Below are positions 15,553-23,928 of a stretch of 64,000 nucleotides of DNA, one piece after another. Source of the stretch: an uncultured Bacteroidota bacterium (GTDB taxonomy: Bacteria; Bacteroidota; Bacteroidia; Bacteroidales; UBA932); the NCBI GenBank assembly GCA_937901965.1, contig CALGSW010000007.1, positions 1 through 64,000 on the forward strand, written 5' to 3'. The first letter of the stretch is position 1. Every line of letters starts with the position of its first letter. Below the pieces are notes generated by a model. It searched no databases. It was not told the DNA's origin and saw only the letters and a list, made by a program, of their open reading frames with translations. A program made the position numbers and the translations under genes.

Positions 15553-17358
15553 ATGAATACAAAGCTAGTAACTAAGGCCGATATTAAAAAGGCTGTTAAT
15601 GTCCGTGGATTAGCCGGGAATCTCATTGCAGGCATTGCAATGCCTTTGCTCGGTATAACAAGAGTTAACAAATTATATAGCAGAATTTCCCAGCATTACG
15701 GAAGAGATTTCTCCTCTGCCCTGCTTGCGGATTTGCAAATTAAATATGAGATACTACCCAAAGAACTGGAGTATATACCTCAGGAGGGTCCGTTTATTGT
15801 TGTTTCAAATCATCCATATGGAGCTATAGACGGGGTTGTACTCATTGACATTTTCAGTGCTGCCAGGCCGGATACAAAGTTTCTGACAAACTTTGTTCTT
15901 TCATTAATACCCAATTTAAAAGATTTCTTTTACCCGGTAAATCCATTTACTGAAAAGCCAGGGCTTGCACCTAGTTTTTCCGGATTAAGAATGGCGACGG
16001 AAACTTTAAAAAGCGGAGGCGCCCTTTGCCTATTTCCTGCCGGAGAGGTTGCTACTACTTATGGGACATCGATTGTTCAGGATAAAGAGTGGCAGCCGTC
16101 AATCCTTAAATTAATAAAAAACGCAGAGGTTCAGGTACTTCCGGTTTATGTGCATGGGACTAACTCCAGATTTTTTCACTGGCTCGGCAAAATTCACCCT
16201 ATTCTAAGAACGCTTCGTCTGCCATGTGAGATGCTCAATAAAAGAGGTCAAACAGTTCAGGTTAGAATTGGCAAACCTATAACAGTTAATGAACTTGCGG
16301 AGTACAAAGATATAAAACAACTGGGTGGATATCTAAGGAGCAGAGTCTATGCACTAGAGGGTAATGTTTTGCTAAAGGTTATTCACCCGGAAGAGGTATA
16401 CTCAACACCCATAGCACTTCCAAGAAACAGACGTGCCCTTATAAAGGAGATTAACTCTCTTCCAAAAGACAAACATCTTTTTACTACAGGAAACTATAGT
16501 TGCTTCCTTACAGACTCTAAGTCCATACCTCTCACTATGTATGAACTGGGGCGCAAACGTGAAGAGGCATTCAGAGCAGTGGGGGAGGGAACCAAAACAC
16601 CGCTGGATATTGATATTTATGATGAATATTATCAGCACCTTATTCTCTGGGACAAACAAAAGGGGAAGATTGTAGGTGCATACAGGCTGGGATATGGAGA
16701 TCAGATCCTTAAAACAAAGGGGATAAAGGGCTTTTATACAAGATCTCTGTTTGACTATGATCCTGAATTCCATCAGTATTTGAGCAAATCTATTGAGTTG
16801 GGCAGATCATTTGTAACCCTTGAGTATCAAAAGGAGGCACTTCCTCTAATGCTGCTTATTAAAGGGCTTCTATATTCTGTTCTGAACAAGCCTGATGTAA
16901 GGTATCTCATTGGGCCTGTTAGTATAAGTTCTTGGTATCCAAAGTTTTATAGAAGCTTAATGATTGAATACCTTAAAAAAAATCACTCAGTAGAGAATCT
17001 GGACAAGATGATGAAGCCTAAAAACCCATTCTTCCCAAATTTTCACAGATGCAATCCTGATATGCTCTTGAGCGGAAGCAGAGTTGATTCGGTAGAGAAG
17101 TTTGACAGATATATGCTCAAACTCAGTGACGGGGAGTACAGGTTACCAACTCTGGTTAAGAAGTATCTTAAAATTAATGCCAGAATTATCAGTTTTAATG
17201 TTGACCCCGATTTTAACTATTGTGTAGACGGATTGGTATTTATGGATATATTTAATGTGCCGGAGCAGGAGATAAGGATGCTAGCCAGAGATGAAAAAAA
17301 TCTTGAAGCCGTCCTTAAAAGATTTGGATTAAATAAAACTCAGGGTACCGGATCGTAG
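15553..17358 (+). CDS. Bifunctional amino-acid lipid acyltransferase (OlsF-like: PlsC + GNAT)
   Basis: The 601-residue protein joins two acyltransferases. The N-terminal half is PlsC-like, with N86-H87-P-Y-G-A-I-D93 as the catalytic block and FPAGEVAT as the third motif. The C-terminal half, from about residue 310, resembles the GNAT enzymes of ornithine- and glycine-lipid synthesis, with GAYRLGYG and SIELGRSFV. Such enzymes add a 3-hydroxy fatty acid to the amino group of an amino acid, then a second acyl chain to the hydroxyl group. The fusion order matches OlsF, whereas Bacteroides glycine-lipid synthesis uses separate GlsB and GlsA. The head-group amino acid is unknown. The 3' end overlaps yidD by 19 bases on the opposite strand. 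Confidence 0.85.
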   Translation: MNTKLVTKADIKKAVNVRGLAGNLIAGIAMPLLGITRVNKLYSRISQHYGRDFSSALLADLQIKYEILPKELEYIPQEGPFIVVSNHPYGAIDGVVLIDIFSAARPDTKFLTNFVLSLIPNLKDFFYPVNPFTEKPGLAPSFSGLRMATETLKSGGALCLFPAGEVATTYGTSIVQDKEWQPSILKLIKNAEVQVLPVYVHGTNSRFFHWLGKIHPILRTLRLPCEMLNKRGQTVQVRIGKPITVNELAEYKDIKQLGGYLRSRVYALEGNVLLKVIHPEEVYSTPIALPRNRRALIKEINSLPKDKHLFTTGNYSCFLTDSKSIPLTMYELGRKREEAFRAVGEGTKTPLDIDIYDEYYQHLILWDKQKGKIVGAYRLGYGDQILKTKGIKGFYTRSLFDYDPEFHQYLSKSIELGRSFVTLEYQKEALPLMLLIKGLLYSVLNKPDVRYLIGPVSISSWYPKFYRSLMIEYLKKNHSVENLDKMMKPKNPFFPNFHRCNPDMLLSGSRVDSVEKFDRYMLKLSDGEYRLPTLVKKYLKINARIISFNVDPDFNYCVDGLVFMDIFNVPEQEIRMLARDEKNLEAVLKRFGLNKTQGTGS

Positions 17359-17588
17359 CCGCTTCCACCCCAGGGATGACATCTTGATATCCTTTTTAAA
17401 GCCATCCAAAACCCCTTAAAAGGACCGTATTTTTTAACAGCTTCAAGTGAATACGCCGAGCAGGTGGGAGTGTATCTGCATGACTGTGGCTTAAGAGGAG
17501 AAATGCAGTACTGATAGCACCTAATCAGCAGAATGAAGGGAAGAGAAGCCAGATTTAGCAATACTCTCCTTAATTTTTCCCAATCCAT
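17340..17588 (-). CDS. yidD: Membrane protein insertion efficiency factor YidD
   Basis: YidD is a small membrane-associated protein that assists YidC-dependent insertion of membrane proteins. From the Met at 17588 the product is 82 residues, the usual size. It has the conserved core CISPLKPQSCRYTPTCS and the ending CHPWGGSGYDPVP. The frame is open to an upstream ATG at 17672, but that would add 28 atypical residues inside rnpA. Even with the shorter start it overlaps the end of rnpA by 68 bases in another frame. The rnpA-yidD order is conserved across bacteria. Confidence 0.92.
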   Translation of the reverse strand: MDWEKLRRVLLNLASLPFILLIRCYQYCISPLKPQSCRYTPTCSAYSLEAVKKYGPFKGFWMALKRISRCHPWGGSGYDPVP

Positions 17589-17928
17589 CTTTAATTGATT
17601 TTTCAATTTTTTGATAATCTGAAACAGCAGGGCTGATATAAACAATAGCAATATCAAAACCTTTATTATCAAATATATATTTACCGGTAAGTCTCCAGAC
17701 CTCCTTAATTCTCCTTTTCAGTAAATTTCTCTCAACGGCTCTTTTGTGGTTTCTTTTAGGAACTGAAATCAAAACTCTGTTATAATCAAGTCCGTTTTTA
17801 AGGAAGAAGAATTTTACGGGAAAATAAAAGCAACTCTCTCCACTTTCAAAAAGCGAAGTAATGGCTTTTATATTGCATAGCCTCTCACTTTTGGGAAATA
17901 AATATCCTTTTTCTGGCATTATAGCCAT
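17521..17928 (-). CDS. rnpA: Ribonuclease P protein component
   Basis: RnpA is the protein subunit that helps RNase P RNA cleave the 5' leaders of tRNA precursors. The 135-residue basic protein carries the RNR signature SVPKRNHKRAVERNLLKRRI in its middle, the main RNA-contacting helix. It lies between hemD (2-base gap) and yidD (overlapping). The DUF4271-hemD-rnpA-yidD order is a familiar Bacteroidota arrangement. The ATG at 17928 is preferred; a second Met at residue 4 is an alternative start. Confidence 0.95.
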   Translation of the reverse strand: MAIMPEKGYLFPKSERLCNIKAITSLFESGESCFYFPVKFFFLKNGLDYNRVLISVPKRNHKRAVERNLLKRRIKEVWRLTGKYIFDNKGFDIAIVYISPAVSDYQKIEKSIKDGLGKIKESIAKSGFSSLHSAD

Positions 17929-17930
17929 GA

Positions 17931-18668
17931 TTATTTTGCTTCAATATAAATCTGAAGTGCTTTTGCAATAGATGGAGCTTCAGGAGTGGGTGCTGTAACC
18001 TCGGCAGCGAGCTTGGCCGCTTTAAGAGCCTTAAGAGCACCGGTTCCGAATGTCGCAAATTTGATATCTTTCTGAACAAAATCCGGAAAATTATCCTGCA
18101 GCGATTTTACATCACTTGGGCTGTAAAAGACTATAAAGTCGTAGTTATCAAGCTTTACGCTTGAAAGATCACTGTTAACTGTTTTTACAAATACTGCCGT
18201 TGTGTGTTTAATCTTAGCCTTAACAAATAATTTGTGCAGGTCAGTTTTGCAGTTATCGGCAGCTGCAATCATAAAGTTTTCGTTTTTGTGTTTGGTCCCA
18301 ATCAGGTCTATGATTGACGAATTAGTTCCGGCTCCATAGAAAATTTTTCGTTTGCGATAAACTATGTGCTTTTGAAGGTACAGAGCAACAGCTTCTGAGA
18401 TACAAAAGTACTTCATGGTCTCGGGGACCGTTATACGGAGCTCTTCACAGATTTTAAAGAAAGAGTCAATTGCAGACCTTGCAGAGAAAACAATTGCGGT
18501 GGCCTCCGGTATTGAGACCTTTTGAAGGCGAAACTCTTTGGCTGTAAGGGACTCTACCTTAAAAAAAGGTATAAAATCAATATTTATTTTATGCTTGGAT
18601 ATCAGTTCCGAGTATGGAGATCCGTTAGTTGGTTCCGGTTGTGAAATCAGGATATTCTTTATCTTCAT
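17931..18668 (-). CDS. hemD: Uroporphyrinogen-III synthase-like protein
   Basis: HemD cyclises hydroxymethylbilane to uroporphyrinogen III, the tetrapyrrole branch-point of haem and sirohaem synthesis. The 245-residue protein has the loose two-domain pattern of the family: ISQPEPTNGSPYSELI at the N-terminus, the hinge near residue 120, and FYSPSDVKSL with KFATFGTGALKAL in the second half. HemD sequences are poorly conserved, so the call leans on these motifs and on the conserved neighbourhood with DUF4271, rnpA and yidD. It starts four bases after the DUF4271 gene. Confidence 0.85.
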   Translation of the reverse strand: MKIKNILISQPEPTNGSPYSELISKHKINIDFIPFFKVESLTAKEFRLQKVSIPEATAIVFSARSAIDSFFKICEELRITVPETMKYFCISEAVALYLQKHIVYRKRKIFYGAGTNSSIIDLIGTKHKNENFMIAAADNCKTDLHKLFVKAKIKHTTAVFVKTVNSDLSSVKLDNYDFIVFYSPSDVKSLQDNFPDFVQKDIKFATFGTGALKALKAAKLAAEVTAPTPEAPSIAKALQIYIEAK

Positions 18669-18672
18669 ATTG

Positions 18673-19407
18673 TCAGAGCGAGAGTATAAAGTGAACTATA
18701 AGTATGATGGGTAAAATTTCTGCGCCGCAAAGATACAAAATATAAAAAAAATGAGAGTAATGTTGGCCGATTATTATTTGATAGCTTCTTACAATGTAGA
18801 GGATGCAAATAGGTATAACACTTATTATCATGGCGTAAACCAGTAGTTCTCCTGTGCTGTCATTAACAATTAACTTCAACAATAGTGATGGAAAAGTTAC
18901 AATTGAGGCGATAATTACATGATTGAACCCCACTTTTTCAATATAGGAGAATGTATTCTTATCAGCGTTTAACCATGAAAGTAGTAATATTATCAGCTTT
19001 TTAACAATGCCCACGACAAGAAGAAATCCTAGGAAAAGAAGCAGGAAGAGAGGGGGGTATATTCCAAATTCAGACTCAATATAACTTCCTGCCATTATGG
19101 TGATAATCACGGGGAAATACACAAGAGAAATGAAAAATACCATATTTCTCATATTGGAGAGAGATAGTTTCTCTTCTATTTTGTAATGGTTCTTTAAATT
19201 GAACGCACTTTTAAGAACACTTGGAACCACGCTGAGAATTTCGCGGGAGAATACAATTATGCCTATAAAAAAGATAAGTATTATGAGGGAAAGAACCACA
19301 TCGGGGATTGCTCCGCTGCCCCCGTCTTCAATAGGCGGAATTGATGACACTATTTTTGAGCCAGAGCCCCAAAGAGAGTCTGCCGGCAAAATTTTCTCGC
19401 CCATCAA
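18673..19407 (-). CDS. DUF4271 membrane protein
   Basis: The 244-residue protein has about six hydrophobic segments and a soluble N-terminal tail. Its gene position directly before hemD-rnpA-yidD is characteristic of the Bacteroidota DUF4271 family, whose function is unknown. It overlaps the SUI1 gene by four bases and lies four bases from hemD, so it belongs to one minus-strand transcript starting near 19775. The family call rests on context and membrane layout rather than on a distinctive motif. Confidence 0.75.
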   Translation of the reverse strand: MMGEKILPADSLWGSGSKIVSSIPPIEDGGSGAIPDVVLSLIILIFFIGIIVFSREILSVVPSVLKSAFNLKNHYKIEEKLSLSNMRNMVFFISLVYFPVIITIMAGSYIESEFGIYPPLFLLLFLGFLLVVGIVKKLIILLLSWLNADKNTFSYIEKVGFNHVIIASIVTFPSLLLKLIVNDSTGELLVYAMIISVIPICILYIVRSYQIIIGQHYSHFFYILYLCGAEILPIILIVHFILSL

Positions 19408-19754
19408 TTACCTCTTTTAGCATTATAACCCATAGACTTCAGGAGGAGTACAATCCTGTCTCTGAAATCTCCCTGAATAATTATTTCCCCATCTTTAACA
19501 GAACCACCGGTTCCGCACTTGTTTTTAAGTAATTTTCCCAACTCTTCAATGTCTTCCTCCCTTCCAATAAATCCGAGTACAAGTGTAACTTGCTTTCCCC
19601 CTCTGTTTCGTCTGTCTATTGAGACAATCAATCTCTGTTTACCCGGAGGGGGTGTCTCTTCAGAGTCATGACTAACATCATCATTTGTGTAATTAAATTC
19701 TGAATTTGTTGAATACACAACTCCCAGCCTGCTTTTCCAATCGTTCTGGCTCAT
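19404..19754 (-). CDS. SUI1/eIF1-family translation factor (YciH-like)
   Basis: SUI1 proteins are related to eukaryotic initiation factor eIF1; the bacterial YciH group is thought to influence the fidelity of initiation. The 116-residue protein has a variable acidic N-terminus. The SUI1 fold follows from about residue 42, with RRNRGGKQVTLVLGF and the Gly-rich CGTGGSVKDGEIIIQGDFRD, the most conserved stretch. It is the first gene of the DUF4271-hemD-rnpA-yidD transcript, with a -7 element 20 bases before the start. Confidence 0.92.
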   Translation of the reverse strand: MSQNDWKSRLGVVYSTNSEFNYTNDDVSHDSEETPPPGKQRLIVSIDRRNRGGKQVTLVLGFIGREEDIEELGKLLKNKCGTGGSVKDGEIIIQGDFRDRIVLLLKSMGYNAKRGN

Positions 19755-19774
19755 CTGATGCTATTAATTTTACG

Positions 19775-19782
19775 CAAATTTA
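19775..19782 (-). promoter_or_regulatory. -7 element of the SUI1-DUF4271-hemD-rnpA-yidD operon
   Basis: TAAATTTG on the minus strand matches TAnnTTTG, 20 bases before the SUI1 start. No clear -33. Confidence 0.45.
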
Positions 19783-19802
19783 GGCAGAATATTTCAAAAT
19801 AG

Positions 19803-19810
19803 TATCTTTG
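19803..19810 (+). promoter_or_regulatory. -7 element of the GT117 gene
   Basis: TATCTTTG matches TAnnTTTG and lies 35 bases before ATG 19846, divergent from 19775-19782. Confidence 0.5.
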
Positions 19811-19845
19811 TATGTTAATGTCAACACCAACAGAAAATCAACCAT

Positions 19846-22800
19846 ATGGATCAGAAGAAATTTAAACTGGTAAACAACTTGATGGGGCTTTTTGTGCTAA
19901 TAATTGCCGCCCTGACATATTTGTCTACAATAGAGCCCACAACAAGTTTCTGGGATTGTGGAGAATTTATTGCCTCTTCATATAAACTTGAGGTAGGTCA
20001 CCCTCCGGGAAATCCGGTTTTCCAGATTATTGCCAGAATGTTTACACTGCCTGCCGGGCCTGAAAAGGCAGCAATGATGGTGAATGCCATGAGTGCAATG
20101 TGCTCGGCATTTACAATAATGTTCCTGTTCTGGACAATTACTCACCTGGGCAGGAGAATATCAGAGAAGAAGGGAGAGTCTCTGTCCCTGGCTGGATCTG
20201 TTGCCATTTTTGGAGCTGGTCTTACAGGTGCTCTGGCATATACATTTTCAGATACATTTTGGTTTTCTGCTGTTGAAGGAGAGGTTTACGCAATGTCTTC
20301 TCTGTTTACAGCGGCTGTTTTCTGGGCGATGTTAAAATGGGAAGAGGAGGCTGGTAAGCCTCATGCAAACAGGTGGATTGTTTTAATAGCCCTGCTCATG
20401 GGATTATCAATTGGTGTACACCTGTTAAATCTGTTGGCGATACCTGCAATTGTTTTTATTTACTACTACAAGAATTACCAGGTCTCTACAAAAAGAAGTT
20501 TTTATGTACTGTTAATTTCGGCAGTTATTCTTGCAATTATTCTTTACGGAATAATTCCATTTCTTCCAAAGATGGCTTCCTGGTTTGACCTGTTGTTTGT
20601 AAACGGAATGGGGCTTCCTTTCAATTCAGGGGCAGCATTCTTTATGTTGATGGTGCTTGCACTTTCTGTATGGGGATTGATTTTTACCTATAGGAGACAA
20701 AACATTCTGTGGAATACTATTCTCCTGAGTTTTACTATGATTGTGATAGGTTATTCTGCATTTGCAATGGTAATCATCAGGTCCTCAGCGAATACTCCTA
20801 CTAATGAAAATCAACCGGACAATCCTTTCTCACTTGTGCGATATCTCGCAAGAGAGCAGTATGGAAAGAATCCGCTGATTTACGGAGAGAGCTATAACTC
20901 TCCTTATGAGGTGAAAACTTCAAAATATTACGCAAAGGTGGGTGATCGCTACAAAAAGGTAGACGGACCACTGGAGGCTGATTATAAGCCGGGAAGTAAG
21001 ATGCTGTTCCCCAGAATGTGGAGCCCTTCACCGGACCATATTAAGTTTTATGAAAACTATACTGAGGGCAGGGGAAAGGTTGTGCCCGGGAGCGATAGTA
21101 AACTGCCACTGTTTAAAGATAATCTAGCTTACTTTTTTGATTATCAGATAAATTATATGTATGTCAGATATTTCATGTGGAATTTTGCCGGAAGGCAGAA
21201 TGATCTGCACGGAACTGTTCCTGGAGACCCTCTCAGGGGTAATTGGGCTTCCGGAATTGAATTTCTTGACAAGGCAAGGATTGGAGATCAGTCAACCGGC
21301 CCGGACTATATAGTTAACAGCAAGGCTAAGAACCATTACTATATGCTTCCGCTCATACTGGGATTTATAGGGCTGTTTTATCAGCTTGCAAAGGATAAAC
21401 AAAACTGGTGGGTTACAATGTTGCTTTTCCTTCTGACAGGAATCGCAATTGTAATTTATCTGAATCAACCGCCTTATCAGGCAAGGGAGAGAGATTATGC
21501 TTATGCAGGATCGTTCTATGCGTTCTCTATATGGATAGGTTTAGCGGTGATGGCGATAAATGATTTTGTTAAAAGATGGGTTCCGGAAAAGTTATCAGCA
21601 ATTGCTGTTTCTGCTGTTTGTCTTATTGTACCGATACAGATGGCCTCTGAAAACTGGGACGATCATGACAGAAGCAACAGGTATACAGCAAGGGATATTG
21701 CATACAACTATCTTAACAGTACAGAGAAAAACGCAATTCTTGTAACACATGGTGATAATGATACATTCCCTCTCTGGTACATCCAGGAGGTAGAGGGAGT
21801 AAGGACAGATGTAAGGGTTGTGAACACATCTCTGCTGGGAACCGACTGGTACATTGATCAGATGCAGTACAAAACATATGAATCTGACCCACTGCCGTTT
21901 TCTATCCCTAAGCATGAGTACATTTACGGTACTAATGACGTAGTACATATTGTAGACAGACTGAACAAACCTATACCGCTTAAACTTGTAATTGACCTTA
22001 TTTCAAAGCCTGAGGCAAAAATATCATCAGAAGGGGGTAAACTTTACAGCTTCTTTGCATCAAGAAAACTTACCATTCCTGTTGACAAAGCAGCAGCTAT
22101 TGCAAATGGAATTGTAAGTGCTGCCGATTCATCAGTTATACTTGACACAATTAGTCTAAATATATCTGAAAATAAGAATGTTATCACAAAAACGGAGTTA
22201 ATGATTCTGGACCTGCTGGCGAACTATAAGTGGGACAGACCAATATACTTTGTTGCTATGGGCGGAGATCTGGAGATTGGAATCAGAGATTATCTTGAGT
22301 GGAATGGATTTGCATATAAGTTTGTTCCTGTTAAGACTCAATCAACTTTGGTTATACCAGGCAGAGTGCCTGCAGATAAAATGTATGATAAGGTTATGAA
22401 TGTTTACAAATGGGGTAATATGAATGATCCGTCTGTAAATATTGATTATCAGAATTTATTAACTTTCAACGCTGTCATGTCTGTCAGGAATATTCACACT
22501 CAGACAGCAAGGGCACTGTTTAATGAGGGTAAGACTGACAAAGCTGTTCAGGTACTTGACAGGATGCAGGAGATTTTTATACATGAACAGTTCCCAATTT
22601 CATGCTCACTGCTCTCGTCTATAAATGAACAGTCAGTTATGGATGCTATAGATATATACCTGCTTTCTCAGGAGAAAGATAAGGCTCTTAACCTTGCAAA
22701 TCTATTTGAAGAGGAGAGCTTTAAAGCGATAAATTTCTTTGGAAAGAGGCTTGGCGGATATTATATTTCCAAGACAGATGTTGAGAGAAATATTTCATAT

Positions 22801-22905
22801 CTGATGTATCTTGCAGATATTCTAAGGAGTAGAGGTGTTGTTGAAAAGGCAGACTCAATAGAGAAGAGATTGCAGGAGGAGATAGGCAGGATACAGATTT
22901 TGTAG
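19846..22905 (+). CDS. DUF2723 / GT117 membrane glycosyltransferase
   Basis: This large (1019-residue) protein has a GT-C-type membrane half of about a dozen helices and a periplasmic C-terminal half. The first loop carries TTSFWDCGEFIASSY followed by VGHPPGNP; its Asp and Glu are the likely catalytic acidic residues of a polyprenol-sugar-dependent transferase. DUF2723 is grouped in CAZy as GT117 and resembles protein O-mannosyltransferases. Bacteroidota glycosylate secreted proteins on D-(S/T)-aliphatic motifs, so a part in that pathway is plausible but inferred. It is a single transcription unit, convergent with the LuxE-like gene six bases away. Confidence 0.88.
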   Translation: MDQKKFKLVNNLMGLFVLIIAALTYLSTIEPTTSFWDCGEFIASSYKLEVGHPPGNPVFQIIARMFTLPAGPEKAAMMVNAMSAMCSAFTIMFLFWTITHLGRRISEKKGESLSLAGSVAIFGAGLTGALAYTFSDTFWFSAVEGEVYAMSSLFTAAVFWAMLKWEEEAGKPHANRWIVLIALLMGLSIGVHLLNLLAIPAIVFIYYYKNYQVSTKRSFYVLLISAVILAIILYGIIPFLPKMASWFDLLFVNGMGLPFNSGAAFFMLMVLALSVWGLIFTYRRQNILWNTILLSFTMIVIGYSAFAMVIIRSSANTPTNENQPDNPFSLVRYLAREQYGKNPLIYGESYNSPYEVKTSKYYAKVGDRYKKVDGPLEADYKPGSKMLFPRMWSPSPDHIKFYENYTEGRGKVVPGSDSKLPLFKDNLAYFFDYQINYMYVRYFMWNFAGRQNDLHGTVPGDPLRGNWASGIEFLDKARIGDQSTGPDYIVNSKAKNHYYMLPLILGFIGLFYQLAKDKQNWWVTMLLFLLTGIAIVIYLNQPPYQARERDYAYAGSFYAFSIWIGLAVMAINDFVKRWVPEKLSAIAVSAVCLIVPIQMASENWDDHDRSNRYTARDIAYNYLNSTEKNAILVTHGDNDTFPLWYIQEVEGVRTDVRVVNTSLLGTDWYIDQMQYKTYESDPLPFSIPKHEYIYGTNDVVHIVDRLNKPIPLKLVIDLISKPEAKISSEGGKLYSFFASRKLTIPVDKAAAIANGIVSAADSSVILDTISLNISENKNVITKTELMILDLLANYKWDRPIYFVAMGGDLEIGIRDYLEWNGFAYKFVPVKTQSTLVIPGRVPADKMYDKVMNVYKWGNMNDPSVNIDYQNLLTFNAVMSVRNIHTQTARALFNEGKTDKAVQVLDRMQEIFIHEQFPISCSLLSSINEQSVMDAIDIYLLSQEKDKALNLANLFEEESFKAINFFGKRLGGYYISKTDVERNISYLMYLADILRSRGVVEKADSIEKRLQEEIGRIQIL

Positions 22906-22911
22906 AGTGCT

Positions 22912-23928
22912 TTATCCAAGCAGAAGGTTGCATCCTCTGATTTCTGAATTTTGAATGCGGCCGGTAATCTTCCAGAGATTTCCGGCCGTTTTTATTCCTA
23001 TGTCTTCAGTTTCAATAAATGAACACGAAAAAATATTTGCAAGGTCAATAATGTTAAGACCTCCGGTTTCTGCTTTATCATTTATTTTAAGTGGATTTGT
23101 GAAATCTCTGAGCAAAAATTTCATCCAGTGGGGAGTTCTGAATAATCCCTCACCATCTGAGTAAGCCTGAGAAAGTAGCTCTGCCATACCATATTCAGAG
23201 TGAACGGAGTTAACTCCAAATGAATGTTTTATAACCTTGTGAATTTCCTCTCTGCTCATTTCCACTCCTCTTCCCTTCATGCCCCCTGTCTCCATTACAA
23301 TTAGCTCTGGGAAATTAATCTGATAATTGTTTGAGAAATCAACCAGTGCAAAACTTACTCCCAGCAGAATAGTCCTCTTTTCAGAATCTCGGAGATTTTT
23401 AAGTGTTTGTGCAAGCTTTTGATGATCATAGAGATAGAATCCGCTCTCTTTGCTTCCGCTCCCTTTAATCAGGTGTTCAGTCATAAAGATAAGAGATGAG
23501 CCTTCACGTTCAAGATAAGATGGTAATAATGCCAGGATGTTAAAACTTTCAGGATTGCCGTAAAAAAGATTGAATGCTCTTGAAAAACTTAACTTATACA
23601 AAGAGAGATCGGCTACATAATGACTAGATGGAATCATCCCTGTTGTAGCGCTGCTAGTGAAAATTGTCTCATGAGGTAATTCAAGAGAGTATACTTTTTG
23701 ATTTTTGAATAACCTGACAGGCAGAAATGGTATCTCCTCAATTCTGGTTATTTTATCCGTATCAATTTCAAGCAGTTCTATGTACTTTGAATATGGAGGG
23801 CATGTTACAGCCTGAAACCGGAATATCTCCAGAGCAAGAGTTGTAAAGGTATCATCTGTTGCACGGCCCGGTTCTGATTTTATGAAGGCTTCAAGTTTTG
23901 CTTTTAATTCTGTTATGTTTTGAATCAT
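22912..23928 (-). CDS. LuxE/PaaK-like acyl-protein synthetase family protein
   Basis: LuxE-type enzymes activate a fatty or other carboxylic acid with ATP as an acyl-adenylate and pass it to an enzyme cysteine or a partner. The chosen 338-residue form starts at Met 23928. The frame is open 14 codons further upstream to 23970, but the later start gives less overlap with the GH3 gene (38 bases). TSSATTGMIPSSHY near residue 95 is the Ser/Thr/Gly-rich ATP loop of the ANL superfamily, and ELIVMETGGMKGRG the central substrate/ATP region. It lies immediately after a GH3-family adenylating enzyme. The acid substrate is unknown. Confidence 0.8.
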   Translation of the reverse strand: MIQNITELKAKLEAFIKSEPGRATDDTFTTLALEIFRFQAVTCPPYSKYIELLEIDTDKITRIEEIPFLPVRLFKNQKVYSLELPHETIFTSSATTGMIPSSHYVADLSLYKLSFSRAFNLFYGNPESFNILALLPSYLEREGSSLIFMTEHLIKGSGSKESGFYLYDHQKLAQTLKNLRDSEKRTILLGVSFALVDFSNNYQINFPELIVMETGGMKGRGVEMSREEIHKVIKHSFGVNSVHSEYGMAELLSQAYSDGEGLFRTPHWMKFLLRDFTNPLKINDKAETGGLNIIDLANIFSCSFIETEDIGIKTAGNLWKITGRIQNSEIRGCNLLLG

